NCBI GenBank assembly: GCA_963751595.1 | Contig: CAVVVC010000005.1 | Span: 62,001 to 126,000, forward strand | Direction of reading: 5' to 3' | DNA: 64,000 nucleotides | From: JAHEGP01 sp963751595 | GTDB lineage: Bacteria; Pseudomonadota; Gammaproteobacteria; Pseudomonadales; JAHEGP01 | Notes under the pieces: generated by a model | Seen by the model: only the letters and a program-made list of their open reading frames with translations | The model's database searches: none | Told to the model about the DNA's origin: nothing | In this document: positions 8,362-17,449 of the stretch, in pieces | How positions within the stretch are numbered: position 1 is the stretch's first letter | Layout: each line of letters begins with the position of its first letter | Program-made: the position numbers and the translations under genes

Positions 8362-9909
8362 ATGTCGAATCCGGTTATTGCCGACAACAAGCCCGTCAAG
8401 GTCTCATTGTCCAAGGGCGAGGAATACCAGTTTTGCGCCTGTGGACGCTCGAACAGCCAGCCTTTTTGCGATGGCTCCCACGCGGGCACCGGATTCACGC
8501 CCAAGGCCTTTGTCGCAGACGAGGACCAGGAAGCCTATCTCTGCGCCTGCAAGCACACGGCCAATGCACCCTTCTGCGATGGTACCCATGCCAGGTTCGC
8601 GGCTGAACAGATTGGTTCCGAGGGTCCCGGGGTAGACGCCGCCGCCAAAGACCGGCCACCCTCGGCGAAAGCAACGCCGGAAGAGCCCAGTGTCGAGCTG
8701 ATTCATGCCTTGGCGCGGGATGGCCTGTCGAAGTTTGGTCATCATGGGCCGATGGCTGCGATGGGCGTGCCCCGGGACCAACTACCCCACTGGGATGCCA
8801 TCCAGATTATGGTCGCCCAATTGGCGCGCAAGCCGCTGATGGACGATGTCGAGGTTGGCAGCGAGCTGATTGTCGGCCCGAAAGCGCGTAAACCCCTGCA
8901 ACTCGATATTCCGCTGTTGGTATCCGACATGAGCTTCGGCGCGCTGTCCGAGGAAGCCAAGGTCGCCCTGGCCACCGGCGCCGAGCGGGCCGGCACCGGC
9001 ATCTGCTCCGGCGAGGGAGGCATGCTGCCGGAAGAGCAAGCGGCCAACAGTCGCTACTTCTACGAACTGGCCAGCGCGCAGTTCGGTTACCATGAACAAC
9101 TGCTACAAGACGTTCAGGCTTTTCATTTCAAAGGTGGCCAGGGAGCGAAAACCGGCACCGGCGGCCACCTGCCGGCGGCCAAGAACATTGGCAAGATCGC
9201 CCAGGTACGCGGCATTCCCGAGGGCGAGCCCGCGATTTCACCCCCCACCTTCGCAAACCTCGACACACCGGCGGATTTCAAGCACTTCGCCGACCGGGTC
9301 AGGGAAATCACCGGCGGCATTCCCATCGGCTTCAAACTGAGCGCCAACCATATCGAGAAAGACATCGATTTTGCGCTGGAGGCGAGTGCCGACTACATCA
9401 TCCTCGATGGCCGCGGTGGGGGGACCGGTGCCGCGCCGCTTCTGTTCCGGGATCATATTAGCGTGCCGACCATTCCCGCCCTTGCCCGGGCAAGGCGACA
9501 CCTCGATGCCTGCGGCGTTGGCCGCGACGTCACCCTGATCATTACCGGTGGCCTGCGGGTTCCCAACGACTTCGTCAAGGCGATGGCGCTAGGCGCCGAT
9601 GGTATCGCCCTGGCAAACAGTGCGATGCAGTCCATCGGTTGCATTGCCGCTCGCATCTGTAACACGAACAATTGTCCCGCCGGCATCGCAACCCAGAAAA
9701 AGGAGTTGCGGGCACGCCTGGACATCGAGCGCTCGGCAGGCCAGTTGCACAACTTCCTCGAGGCTTCGGCGACGCTGATGAAGGTAATGGCCCGCGCCTG
9801 CGGCCACTCCCACCTCAAGCAATTCAACCGGAACGACCTCGCCACTCTCGACTGGTCCATGGCCCGCCTCGCGGGAATTCCGTTCTCGGGACTGGGTCAA
9901 CCACAATAA
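8362..9909 (+). CDS. CDGSH iron-sulfur / FMN-binding glutamate-synthase-like fusion protein
   Basis: A 515-residue cytosolic redox protein. Residues 1-85 hold two CDGSH-type iron-sulfur motifs, CACGRSNSQPFCDGSH and CACKHTANAPFCDGTH, each with three Cys and one His as 2Fe-2S ligands. From about 110 it is a glutamate synthase central/FMN barrel: LVSDMSFGALSEEAK, GEGGMLPEEQ, GGQGAKTGTGGHLP, the FMN loop GRGGGTGAAP, and CIAARICNTNNCPAG with the C-x5-C-x4-C spacing of the 3Fe-4S site. No glutaminase domain is present, so glutamine-dependent activity would need a partner. Electron transfer from the CDGSH centres to FMN is inference. It is the first gene after pdxA, with an AGG site about 9 bases before the ATG. 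Confidence 0.85.
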   Translation: MSNPVIADNKPVKVSLSKGEEYQFCACGRSNSQPFCDGSHAGTGFTPKAFVADEDQEAYLCACKHTANAPFCDGTHARFAAEQIGSEGPGVDAAAKDRPPSAKATPEEPSVELIHALARDGLSKFGHHGPMAAMGVPRDQLPHWDAIQIMVAQLARKPLMDDVEVGSELIVGPKARKPLQLDIPLLVSDMSFGALSEEAKVALATGAERAGTGICSGEGGMLPEEQAANSRYFYELASAQFGYHEQLLQDVQAFHFKGGQGAKTGTGGHLPAAKNIGKIAQVRGIPEGEPAISPPTFANLDTPADFKHFADRVREITGGIPIGFKLSANHIEKDIDFALEASADYIILDGRGGGTGAAPLLFRDHISVPTIPALARARRHLDACGVGRDVTLIITGGLRVPNDFVKAMALGADGIALANSAMQSIGCIAARICNTNNCPAGIATQKKELRARLDIERSAGQLHNFLEASATLMKVMARACGHSHLKQFNRNDLATLDWSMARLAGIPFSGLGQPQ

Positions 9910-9994
9910 CAAGTGCCGGCTCCGGTCCTTGCCAGTCTCCGCTTGTGACCAGGGAGCTTGCAGCCTATCTGACTCGCTTGTGCTGCCCAATGTC

Positions 9995-10011
9995 CGCGGC
10001 AAGGGGCCGCG
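9995..10011. terminator. GC-rich hairpin between convergent genes
   Basis: CGCGGC (9995-10000) and GCCGCG (10006-10011) form a perfect 6-bp stem around an AAGGG loop, in the gap between the rightward CDGSH gene and the leftward polyphosphate phosphotransferase gene. There is no T-run on either side, so it may be a weak or Rho-assisted terminator. Confidence 0.35.
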
Positions 10012-10048
10012 CGCTGGTATCAGCGACCCCGTGACTTGCCGTGCCGAG

Positions 10049-11542
10049 TTAACGTGCCGCGCGTTTTTTCGCCTTTAGTTTCCGCTCCAGCGCATCGCAG
10101 ACCGTTTGCAGCACGTAGATCCTCGCTGTGCGTTTGTCGTTGGCGGCAACCAGGTGCCAGGGGGCCTGCGGGGTATTGGTCCTGGCGACCATTTCATTTA
10201 CCGCCAGCACATAGTCATCCCACTTGCCGCGATTGCGGTAATCCTCCTCGGTGATCTTGTACTTTTTGTATTCAGTCAGCTCCCGGGCCTTGAAGCGAGC
10301 GAGCTGTTCTTCCGGGGAGATATGCATCCAGAATTTGAGCACCAGCATCCCGTGATCGACAAGCTGCTGTTCAAAGTCGTTGATTTCGTCATAGGCTCGC
10401 TGCCATTGCGCTGCGGATGCAAAACCCTCGATGCGCTCGACCGTGACGCGGCCATACCAGGTGCGGTCGAATATGACGGTGCTGCCGGCCCGCGGCAGGC
10501 GGCGCCAGAAGCGCCAGAGATAGTGACGGGATTTTTCTTCGGAGCTGGGAGCCGCAATCGGGATAACCTTGTAACTGCGAGCAGGCACAGCAGTGGTCAG
10601 GCGCCGGATGGTCCCGCCCTTGCCGCCGGCATCCCAACCCTCAAAAGCCAGAACCGTGGAGACACCCTGGTCGTAGGCCCGGCGCATCAGCAGGTGGTAA
10701 CGGCGCTGATATTTTTCCAGCAATTTCTTGTACTGCGCCTTCCCCAGTTTCTGGCTGAGGTCGACCTCGGCCAGCGCATCTTCATAGGCCACATCGTCGC
10801 GGGGCTCGGGGGTGTTCTCCAGCGGAGGATTATCGAGTCTTGCTTGCACCGAAGCTCGAATAATACTGGCGACGGTCAGGTCGCGAAAATTGTCGTTGCT
10901 GCTGTCGATGACATGCCAGGGCGCCTTCGTCGTATGGGTTTTTTCCAGAATCCTGTTCACCGGGGCTTCAATTTCGTCAAAGCGTTTAAACACTTCCCAG
11001 TCCTTTTCCTGAACCCACCAGCCGCCGTCCGGGTCTTTCTCGGCTTGCTTCAAACGCTTTTTCAGCGCCGGTCGCGGTAGATGCAGCCAGAACTTCAATA
11101 CCAGGGTGCCGTCGTCTGCCAGCTCACCCTCGAAGGTATTGATTTGCCGCAGGCGCTTTTCAAATTGCTTTTTGTTGAGGCCACTGCTGTCGAGCCGCTC
11201 GGCCAGTGCGGCAAGGGGCCAGGCACCCCCGTAAAGCGCCATGCGACCCGCCGCGGGCAAGGCATTCCAGTAGCGCCAGAAGCGCGGCCGCTCACGTTCT
11301 TCCGCTGTCCTTTCGGTAAAGACCTCGGTGTCTATAAACCGCGCATCCATCCACTCATTGAGCCGGTCTGCAAGGGCGTTGGCTCCTATCCGGTCATTAC
11401 CGCAGATTACTACCAGTACCGAAAAGTCAGCCTTGTCGAGATCGAACTGGGCGTTGATCAAATCAACCCTGAGCTGGGATAGCTGTTGCTCAAATTCTTT
11501 CTTGGTTACCCGACCCGAAATAAGATTGTCGTCTTGAAACAT
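10049..11542 (-). CDS. pap: Polyphosphate:AMP phosphotransferase (two-domain PPK2)
   Basis: A 497-residue protein with two PPK2 domains in tandem, the layout of class II Pap, which makes ADP from AMP and polyphosphate. The C-terminal domain has an intact Walker A, AFEGWDAGGKGGTIRRL (Lys308), and a lid/Walker B region with VIFDRTWYGRVTVERIEGF. In the N-terminal domain the corresponding loop is VICGNDRIGANALADRL (about 45-61), so the P-loop Lys is missing there and that half is probably structural. The ATG at 11542 has CAGGAG 8 bases upstream; an in-frame GTG at 11551 is too close to it. It is monocistronic and convergent with the CDGSH gene. Confidence 0.9.
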   Translation of the reverse strand: MFQDDNLISGRVTKKEFEQQLSQLRVDLINAQFDLDKADFSVLVVICGNDRIGANALADRLNEWMDARFIDTEVFTERTAEERERPRFWRYWNALPAAGRMALYGGAWPLAALAERLDSSGLNKKQFEKRLRQINTFEGELADDGTLVLKFWLHLPRPALKKRLKQAEKDPDGGWWVQEKDWEVFKRFDEIEAPVNRILEKTHTTKAPWHVIDSSNDNFRDLTVASIIRASVQARLDNPPLENTPEPRDDVAYEDALAEVDLSQKLGKAQYKKLLEKYQRRYHLLMRRAYDQGVSTVLAFEGWDAGGKGGTIRRLTTAVPARSYKVIPIAAPSSEEKSRHYLWRFWRRLPRAGSTVIFDRTWYGRVTVERIEGFASAAQWQRAYDEINDFEQQLVDHGMLVLKFWMHISPEEQLARFKARELTEYKKYKITEEDYRNRGKWDDYVLAVNEMVARTNTPQAPWHLVAANDKRTARIYVLQTVCDALERKLKAKKRAAR

Positions 11543-11675
11543 GCCTACCACTCCTGATTATTGTTTTTCCGGCCGCGGCTACCAGAGACAAGGGGCCCGC
11601 TCCGCGCCGGAATCCAAGCTCTGAAGGTTCTTTGGCGGTCACCATCACCAGATCACCGGGCGCGTAGCCAGGCTT

Positions 11676-12911
11676 TTATCCCCCGGCTTGAGGTAACGGT
11701 ATATCCAGCTCGATCCCAAAGTGGTCGGAAGGATGGGTCAACTTCGGTGAATCTTCCGGTTGCAGCTCGGAAGGCGGAACCAGTGCTTCTATTGCCACAG
11801 TGTCCTGGAACACGCGCTCTATCCGTATTTCATCGGCTGTTGCCAGATTCTTGACAAACACATGGTCAAGCAGGAGATCAGGGCTATTGGCGCTGGCGTT
11901 CTCCTCGATAAGTACCAGGTTCTCGGTAACGCAGTAGGTGCAAGGTAGACGTTCGCTGGAGGGATCAACAAAGCCATCGTCCAGCCACAATTGACAATTG
12001 GGTTCAAATTCCGCGGCTATACCCCTGTTGGCATTGGCGAAGCTGCAATTGAAATCGCCGGCGAAAAAGATGGGATTGCTACCAGCTCGCGCATTGGCAC
12101 GAGCGATCATTTGCTGATGCTGGTAGCGGCTCTCCCCTTCCCACGAGCCATGGTTACCGCTGGTGGGATAGGGAACCGTCGGCTGGTTGGCAGTGGGGTG
12201 AGTACAACCGACAAGATGGGTTTGATCGTTGAGGACGATGTCAGCGTACAGCGCGCCGCGATGATTACCGCTGGAGTCATCGATAAAATCCTGAAACTCA
12301 CGGTTTTCCAGCGGGTATTTCGAGGCCAGCATCAGCCCGAGTGAACCGTCAAAAGCAAACAGCCCCGCCGGTTGGGTAACCGTTTCCACCAGGCTGTCGA
12401 CGGTAATATTCGGCAAGCCCACATTGCCGATCACGGCGCTGAAGCACCCGGGTGCCTGCACAGACAGTTGCCCCAGCTCAGCGGCACACTGCACCGGCGC
12501 GCAGGCAACCAGGTCGCTACCGGTGAGGCCGTCACACTGCGCCCGGGTGCAGCTTTCGAACTCGGCGATTTCATCCTCGGTACAAGCCGCGGTTTCGGAA
12601 AAAACCTGCTCGGGGGGCACCGTGAAGATATGGGGGTAGTTGTCGCCCAGGGCCTGTTTGATGGCGTCGACCTGGTCATCCAGCCAGACCTCCTGAAAAC
12701 AAATCACATCGCTGTCGTGATCGGCAACGAGCGCCTCGTTGGCGACCAGCCGCTCGTTGGTGTAGATCACAAAATTCAAAGCCAGGCCCATATTGTAGGA
12801 TGTGACCGACAGTGATTCTGCCGAGGGCGATTGGGGGGCTTCACTTTCCAGATCTGAACAGGCGGCTATCAGCAGTGTTGCGGCAATAAGAACGAGTATT
12901 CGCTGTGCCAT
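11676..12911 (-). CDS. Exported endonuclease/exonuclease/phosphatase-family lipoprotein
   Basis: A 411-residue predicted lipoprotein: the signal LVLIAATLLIAACSD ends in a lipobox with the modified Cys near residue 18. The body is an EEP (DNase I-like) fold, with VTSYNMGLALNF, DVICFQEVW (catalytic Glu), FAGDFNCSF (Asp/Asn) and THPSDHFGIELD (terminal Asp-His). EEP enzymes cleave phosphodiesters or phosphomonoesters; nuclease, sphingomyelinase-like and inositol phosphatase activities are all possible. An unusual Cys-rich insertion of about 50 residues (about 105-160, at least six Cys) suggests periplasmic disulfides. AAGGAG lies 7 bases before the ATG. The neighbours do not specify a substrate. 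Confidence 0.75.
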   Translation of the reverse strand: MAQRILVLIAATLLIAACSDLESEAPQSPSAESLSVTSYNMGLALNFVIYTNERLVANEALVADHDSDVICFQEVWLDDQVDAIKQALGDNYPHIFTVPPEQVFSETAACTEDEIAEFESCTRAQCDGLTGSDLVACAPVQCAAELGQLSVQAPGCFSAVIGNVGLPNITVDSLVETVTQPAGLFAFDGSLGLMLASKYPLENREFQDFIDDSSGNHRGALYADIVLNDQTHLVGCTHPTANQPTVPYPTSGNHGSWEGESRYQHQQMIARANARAGSNPIFFAGDFNCSFANANRGIAAEFEPNCQLWLDDGFVDPSSERLPCTYCVTENLVLIEENASANSPDLLLDHVFVKNLATADEIRIERVFQDTVAIEALVPPSELQPEDSPKLTHPSDHFGIELDIPLPQAGG

Positions 12912-12968
12912 GACGCACTCCTTGGTTTCTGATTGGGTTCGGGCAGGCCACGTTTGGTTTGATTATTT

Positions 12969-13003
12969 CAGTGCCTGCAGCCGACGGGCGACTGCAGGCA
13001 CTG
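12969..13003 (-). terminator. 12-bp perfect inverted repeat directly after fadL
   Basis: CAGTGCCTGCAG (12969-12980) and CTGCAGGCACTG (12992-13003) form a perfect 12-bp stem with an 11-base loop, 4 bases beyond the fadL stop. There is no T-run downstream on the minus strand, so it may stabilise the mRNA 3' end or act as a Rho-assisted terminator. Confidence 0.5.
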
Positions 13004-13007
13004 GCGG

Positions 13008-14438
13008 TCAAAAGCTGTAGCGCACACCCAGGCTGTAGATAGAGGCGCCGGAGTCGTTGTAATTTCCGTTTATCGTATTCCCGACGCCCTCCAGCAGGGA
13101 GGCGTCAGCGCCGGGCAGTTGCCCAGCCAGTATCGCCCCTGCCTGCTCGGTGAATATCTCCTTCTCGGTTATTTCAAGCTTATCCACCATGACCCGGCTG
13201 TAGGAAAAGTCGACCGCCAGCCCGAAGCTGGAGGTGTAGGTAAAGCCCAGCGCCAGAAATTGTTTGTCAGCATCAGGTGTGCGCGCGGTATCGTCTTGCG
13301 CACTCACCGGGGAGTAGTCCAATTCATACCCTGCCCGCAGCGTCCACTGGGGCGAAATGTTGTACTCTGCCCCCAACTGAAAGGCCCAGGAATCATCCCA
13401 GTTTTCCGGCTGCACGATTTGCTCCCCGGTATCGAGGTCCAGCTCAACCTTGGCGAAGGTACTCTTCCAATGGGTCCAAACAGCACCCGCCAGCACAGTC
13501 CATTGCGCGTTGAAATCATGGTTAAAGCCAAGCACTACCGTGGCCGGGATATCGATTGTGGTCTCACCCTTGGCCTTCTGGCTGATTGCGGGCGCGGAAA
13601 CCGGAATCGAGCCCAACTGAAATTCGAAAGCAGGGGTGGAAGTTGCCAGGGTCACGTCCATGGTTGTCTCAATCAGGGAACGATAGGCAATGCCAAAGCG
13701 GGTACGCTCGTCATTGAAGCTAAATAACGCGCCGATATTCCAGCCAAAACCCCAGTTATCGCCGGTCACGTCCGAAAAGCCGTCCGTCGCCGGGTTGGAT
13801 ACTGCCGGCAGACCCGTCGCCGTGCTGCCACCGCCACCGTAGGCATAGTTGACAATAGAGCCCACATCCAGGGCATTGCTCAGCTCAACTTCAATATGCA
13901 TGAAGTTCAGCCCGGCACCGATGGAAAACCAATCGTTCACCTTGTAGGCAAACGAGGGATTGATATTGGCCGTGGTGATCTCTGAACGCAGGGCGTTGTA
14001 TCGTCCCACCCAGTCATCGTCGTATTCAGTAACGGTACCGAAAGGCGCGTTGATGCCCAGGCCAATCGCCCAACGCTCATCGATACGCCAGGTCGCATAG
14101 AAATTGGGGACCACAGCTCTGCCCGCACCTTCTGAACTGGTGCGCCCCACCGCCGGATCTCCGTTGGTGTTGACGCTGTTGATATTGTCAAATTCTGCCG
14201 TAGCGTCAATAAAATGCAGGCTGCCATCCAGTTGCACGCCGTCCAGCCTGGTCATGCCCGCGGGGTTGAACCAGACGGTGGCCGGGCCGAATACCTGCGC
14301 AGCCTGCCCGGCATTGCGTGAGCCCGAACAGCCGCCACATAATTCGTTCACCTGGAACCCACCGGCGTTGGAAAAACTCGAAAATTGAAAGCCGGCGAGG
14401 GACATCGCCGCACAAACTGATAAGGATGTTTTTTTCAT
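13008..14438 (-). CDS. FadL/OmpP1/TodX-family outer membrane transporter
   Basis: A 476-residue outer-membrane beta-barrel predicted to admit long-chain fatty acids or other hydrophobic compounds. The signal peptide (KKTSLSVCAAMSLAG...SNAGG) is followed by GFQVNELCGGCSGSRNAGQ, an N-terminal hatch-like segment. VWFNPAGMTRLDG carries the family NPA motif. The many alternating aromatic strands end in LGVRYSF with a terminal Phe, as in barrel proteins. The ATG at 14438 is chosen over a longer frame because it starts the Lys-rich signal peptide and has GGGA upstream. A palindrome GTTACGTAAC at 14496-14505, about 60 bases upstream, could be an operator. The substrate is unknown. Confidence 0.88.
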   Translation of the reverse strand: MKKTSLSVCAAMSLAGFQFSSFSNAGGFQVNELCGGCSGSRNAGQAAQVFGPATVWFNPAGMTRLDGVQLDGSLHFIDATAEFDNINSVNTNGDPAVGRTSSEGAGRAVVPNFYATWRIDERWAIGLGINAPFGTVTEYDDDWVGRYNALRSEITTANINPSFAYKVNDWFSIGAGLNFMHIEVELSNALDVGSIVNYAYGGGGSTATGLPAVSNPATDGFSDVTGDNWGFGWNIGALFSFNDERTRFGIAYRSLIETTMDVTLATSTPAFEFQLGSIPVSAPAISQKAKGETTIDIPATVVLGFNHDFNAQWTVLAGAVWTHWKSTFAKVELDLDTGEQIVQPENWDDSWAFQLGAEYNISPQWTLRAGYELDYSPVSAQDDTARTPDADKQFLALGFTYTSSFGLAVDFSYSRVMVDKLEITEKEIFTEQAGAILAGQLPGADASLLEGVGNTINGNYNDSGASIYSLGVRYSF

Positions 14439-15070
14439 AGCTACTTTCCCGGCACTGTTATTATGAACCGTCGAGTACATCGCCCGACTATGCAAGTTAC
14501 GTAACCAGGCGCAATGCCGGATCTTAATGGAGCGAAATTTTTCTCGTCCCTGACAAACATGTCAACAGCACGCTTGCTGACGCGCCGCTCTGGTCCTGTG
14601 CCGCTCTCGGTTTCGCCGGCGTCACAACCGCACAATGCTTGCTGATGGAGGTGGGGCTGCGCAAGGGGCCTGTCCCGGGCTCGAGCAGCCGGAGTCGCGC
14701 CCAATAATTCACTGATCCAAGCGGGGTCCGCCTGGGAGCGAGCCCTGTCACCCTATCCGCCAGAAGGAACTATCCTTGCACAGGCGGCGCGTCCCTGCCT
14801 GCTGGCAGGCTCCTGCCCCTGGTTACAGAAAGCAACCCTCTGCAGAGCCCCATTCGGTTGTACAATACTTGGGCCAACGGCCATCGATCGGCCCCGGGTT
14901 AGCCAGCGAATTCGCAACTGAAAAATCCGATTGGGCCTTAACTGCAAAAATTCTCCGGACCTATATGACGCGACACAAGACATGCCCTGAAATCCAGGCC
15001 ACGGTATGCGCGGTGGGTTGCTCCCCAGCGGCGGTACCTCGACGGCTCCACATGTTACTGGCCCTGTAGC
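14439..15070. other. Intergenic region without a recognisable gene
   Basis: About 630 bases between the divergent fadL and symporter-fusion genes. The open frames here lack good starts and resemble no known family. It holds the GTTACGTAAC palindrome near fadL and one copy of a 10-mer, GCAAGGGGCC, at 14661. Promoters for both flanking genes must lie here, but no strong -35/-10 pair was found. Confidence 0.4.
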
Positions 15071-17302
15071 GTGACTGGCCAGCAAGGGGCCGCTGGGCAT
15101 ACCAAGGTGGATAATGAAAAACCATCAACGGTAGCGCGCTGGTCGCGCATGGGCCTGTCCGGGCGCATACTGATTGGCCTCGGTCTGGGCTTGTTCACCG
15201 GTCTCTTTTTTGGAGAACCGGCTATCGTGCTGCAGCCGGTGGCGGATATCTATATTCGCCTTATGCAGATGCCGGTGCTGCCCTATTTGATCACCTCCCT
15301 GATGATTGCCCTGGGACAACTGGAGGTAGCCGACGCGAAACAGCTGGCACGGCGCGGAGGCGCACTGCTGCTTGTCACCTGGGTAACGGCCAGCATCGTT
15401 ATTGCCGTGCTTCCGCTGGCTTTTCCTCCGTACGACAGCGCCTCTTTTTATAGCGACTCCTTGATCCAGCCGGCGACACCCTTCTCGCTCATCGATCTCT
15501 ATTTTCCGAGCAATGCCTTCGACTCCCTCGCGCGCAATGTGGTGCCCGCGGTCGTGCTGTTCAGCTGCCTTATGGGTATCGGGCTGATCGGGCTCAAGGA
15601 CAAGGAGGCGCTGCTTGCTCCCCTGCGGACATTGAATGCCGCCATCGTGCGCATCGCCGGTTTCGTCATTGAACTCACGCCTATCGGGGTATTTGCGATT
15701 GGGGCGGTTGCGGCGGGCACCTTGCAACCCGAGACGCTGGGCAAGCTGGAGGTGTATTTACTGGTGTTCGCCGCTGGATCTCTGCTGCTCGCTTTTTGGA
15801 TCCTGCCTTTGCTGGTGACCGCGGTCACTCCCTTCCGCTACCGCGAAGTGTCGGGGATCGCCCGGGATGCGCTGCTCACCGCTTTTGTCACCAACAGCGC
15901 GTTCATCGTGCTGCCACTACTCATCGAACGCTGCAAGCTGCTGCTGGCTCGTCACAATCTGCTGGACAAGAGAACCGATTCCGCCACCGAAGTCCTGATC
16001 CCGCTGATGTTTAACTTCCCCAACGCCGGTAAACTCCTGACCCTGCTGTTCGTTCCCTTTGCGGCCTGGTTCAGCGGCGCACCCCTCGCTGGAACCGATT
16101 TCGCCCAGCTCTTTACCGTGGGCATACCCAGTTACTTTGCCAAGGCCCAGGTGGCCCTGCCGTTCCTGTTAGATCTGATGGGCCTGCCACATGACCTTTT
16201 CGAGCTTTATATCCCTACCACCATTATCACCGGAAAATTCGACTCACTGGTAACAGCAGTGAACCTTGTCGTGATTGCACTGCTGGGGGCAGCAGCCACT
16301 GGCGGCTTCCTGGTTTTCAAGCGGGGCAGATTGTTGCGGGCATTGCTGGCGATAGTCGGCGGCATTGTGTTGCTCATGCTTGTTTTGCGCGTGTCGCTGG
16401 TCGTACTCGTAGACACCAGCTACACCATGGACCAGACCGTCAGGCACATGCACAAAACGACACTCTCGGCCGATACGATCGTTCATCATCAGCTCCCCGC
16501 CTCGAATGTTGAAACTGCTGAGGGGCTTTCCACCTGGGAGCGAATTGGCCGTCGAGGTTCGCTGCGGATAGGCTTCGACCCGGACAACCTCCCGATGAGC
16601 TTTTTTAACTATGAGGGCGAGCTCGTCGGATTCGATATCGAGCTTGGTGAACAGCTGGCACGGGCACTGCAACTGAAGGCGGAGTTTGTACCGGTTCGCT
16701 GGTCCGAGGTTCCCAGCCTGCTCAGTGACGGCGTAATCGATGTCATGCCTGGCGTCTGGTACCGCCCCTATTGGTTCTCCAGGCTGCAACTGTCGGCACC
16801 CTACCTGACTGGCACCGTCGGGCTGGCCGTGCGAGACGGTCGCCGTCATGAGTTTACCAGCCTGTCGGTGCTGCGCGAGAGCCAGGGGCTCAAGATCGGT
16901 ATACCGCTGGATTCCGGCCAGATCCAGACTGCCATGGAGCGATATTTCGCTGGAACTGACGCCGAGTTTGTCGTTATCGAGGCATGGAAGCCGTTCTTCG
17001 AAGGGCGCCTTCCCGAGGTCGATGCCTTCCTGATGCCAGCGGAGAATGCCTCGGGCTGGTCATTACTGCACCCGGAATATACGGTCGTGGCCCCCCAACC
17101 CGACCCCGTAACAATTCCATCGGCTTTTGGTATGGCCCGCGATGCAGGGGAGTTGGTCAACCGGGTGAACGAGTGGGTAGTTTTTGCCGACAGTGCAGGC
17201 CTGATCCGGGAACCCTACAATTATTGGGTGCTGGGCGAGGGTGTGAGCGAATCAGGGCCGCGCTGGTCCATCATCCGCAATGTGCTGGGCTGGGTAGACT
17301 GA
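15071..17302 (+). CDS. Dicarboxylate/amino acid:cation symporter fused to a solute-binding domain
   Basis: A 743-residue inner-membrane fusion. Residues about 25-440 are a DAACS-type (DctA/GltP) carrier with hydrophobic segments such as ILIGLGLGLFTGLFFGEPAI and PVLPYLITSLMIALGQLEVA. After a last transmembrane helix near 430-450, residues about 495-735 form a family 3 periplasmic binding domain (GSLRIGFDPDNLPMSFFNYE, LVGFDIELGEQLARAL, DVMPGVWYRP). The carrier motifs differ from classical ones: TNSAFIVLPL stands where a Ser-rich SSxTLP loop is expected, and FNFPNAGK where NMDGT is expected. The substrate is therefore uncertain. The start could be GTG 15071, GTG 15107 or ATG 15149; none has a strong ribosome site. 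Confidence 0.8.
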   Translation: MTGQQGAAGHTKVDNEKPSTVARWSRMGLSGRILIGLGLGLFTGLFFGEPAIVLQPVADIYIRLMQMPVLPYLITSLMIALGQLEVADAKQLARRGGALLLVTWVTASIVIAVLPLAFPPYDSASFYSDSLIQPATPFSLIDLYFPSNAFDSLARNVVPAVVLFSCLMGIGLIGLKDKEALLAPLRTLNAAIVRIAGFVIELTPIGVFAIGAVAAGTLQPETLGKLEVYLLVFAAGSLLLAFWILPLLVTAVTPFRYREVSGIARDALLTAFVTNSAFIVLPLLIERCKLLLARHNLLDKRTDSATEVLIPLMFNFPNAGKLLTLLFVPFAAWFSGAPLAGTDFAQLFTVGIPSYFAKAQVALPFLLDLMGLPHDLFELYIPTTIITGKFDSLVTAVNLVVIALLGAAATGGFLVFKRGRLLRALLAIVGGIVLLMLVLRVSLVVLVDTSYTMDQTVRHMHKTTLSADTIVHHQLPASNVETAEGLSTWERIGRRGSLRIGFDPDNLPMSFFNYEGELVGFDIELGEQLARALQLKAEFVPVRWSEVPSLLSDGVIDVMPGVWYRPYWFSRLQLSAPYLTGTVGLAVRDGRRHEFTSLSVLRESQGLKIGIPLDSGQIQTAMERYFAGTDAEFVVIEAWKPFFEGRLPEVDAFLMPAENASGWSLLHPEYTVVAPQPDPVTIPSAFGMARDAGELVNRVNEWVVFADSAGLIREPYNYWVLGEGVSESGPRWSIIRNVLGWVD

Positions 17303-17449
17303 GCCGGGCTTGATGTTGGGTTTCTGTTCCGCGAAACCGGGTTATGCATCGAGCGATGTTCAGTATATTCCGGCCTTTCCTTGGAGGCTTTCGAAACCCC
17401 GGCCCAAGGCGAATCGACATGCTCCCCGCTACCCCTGGGCCTGGTCTAT

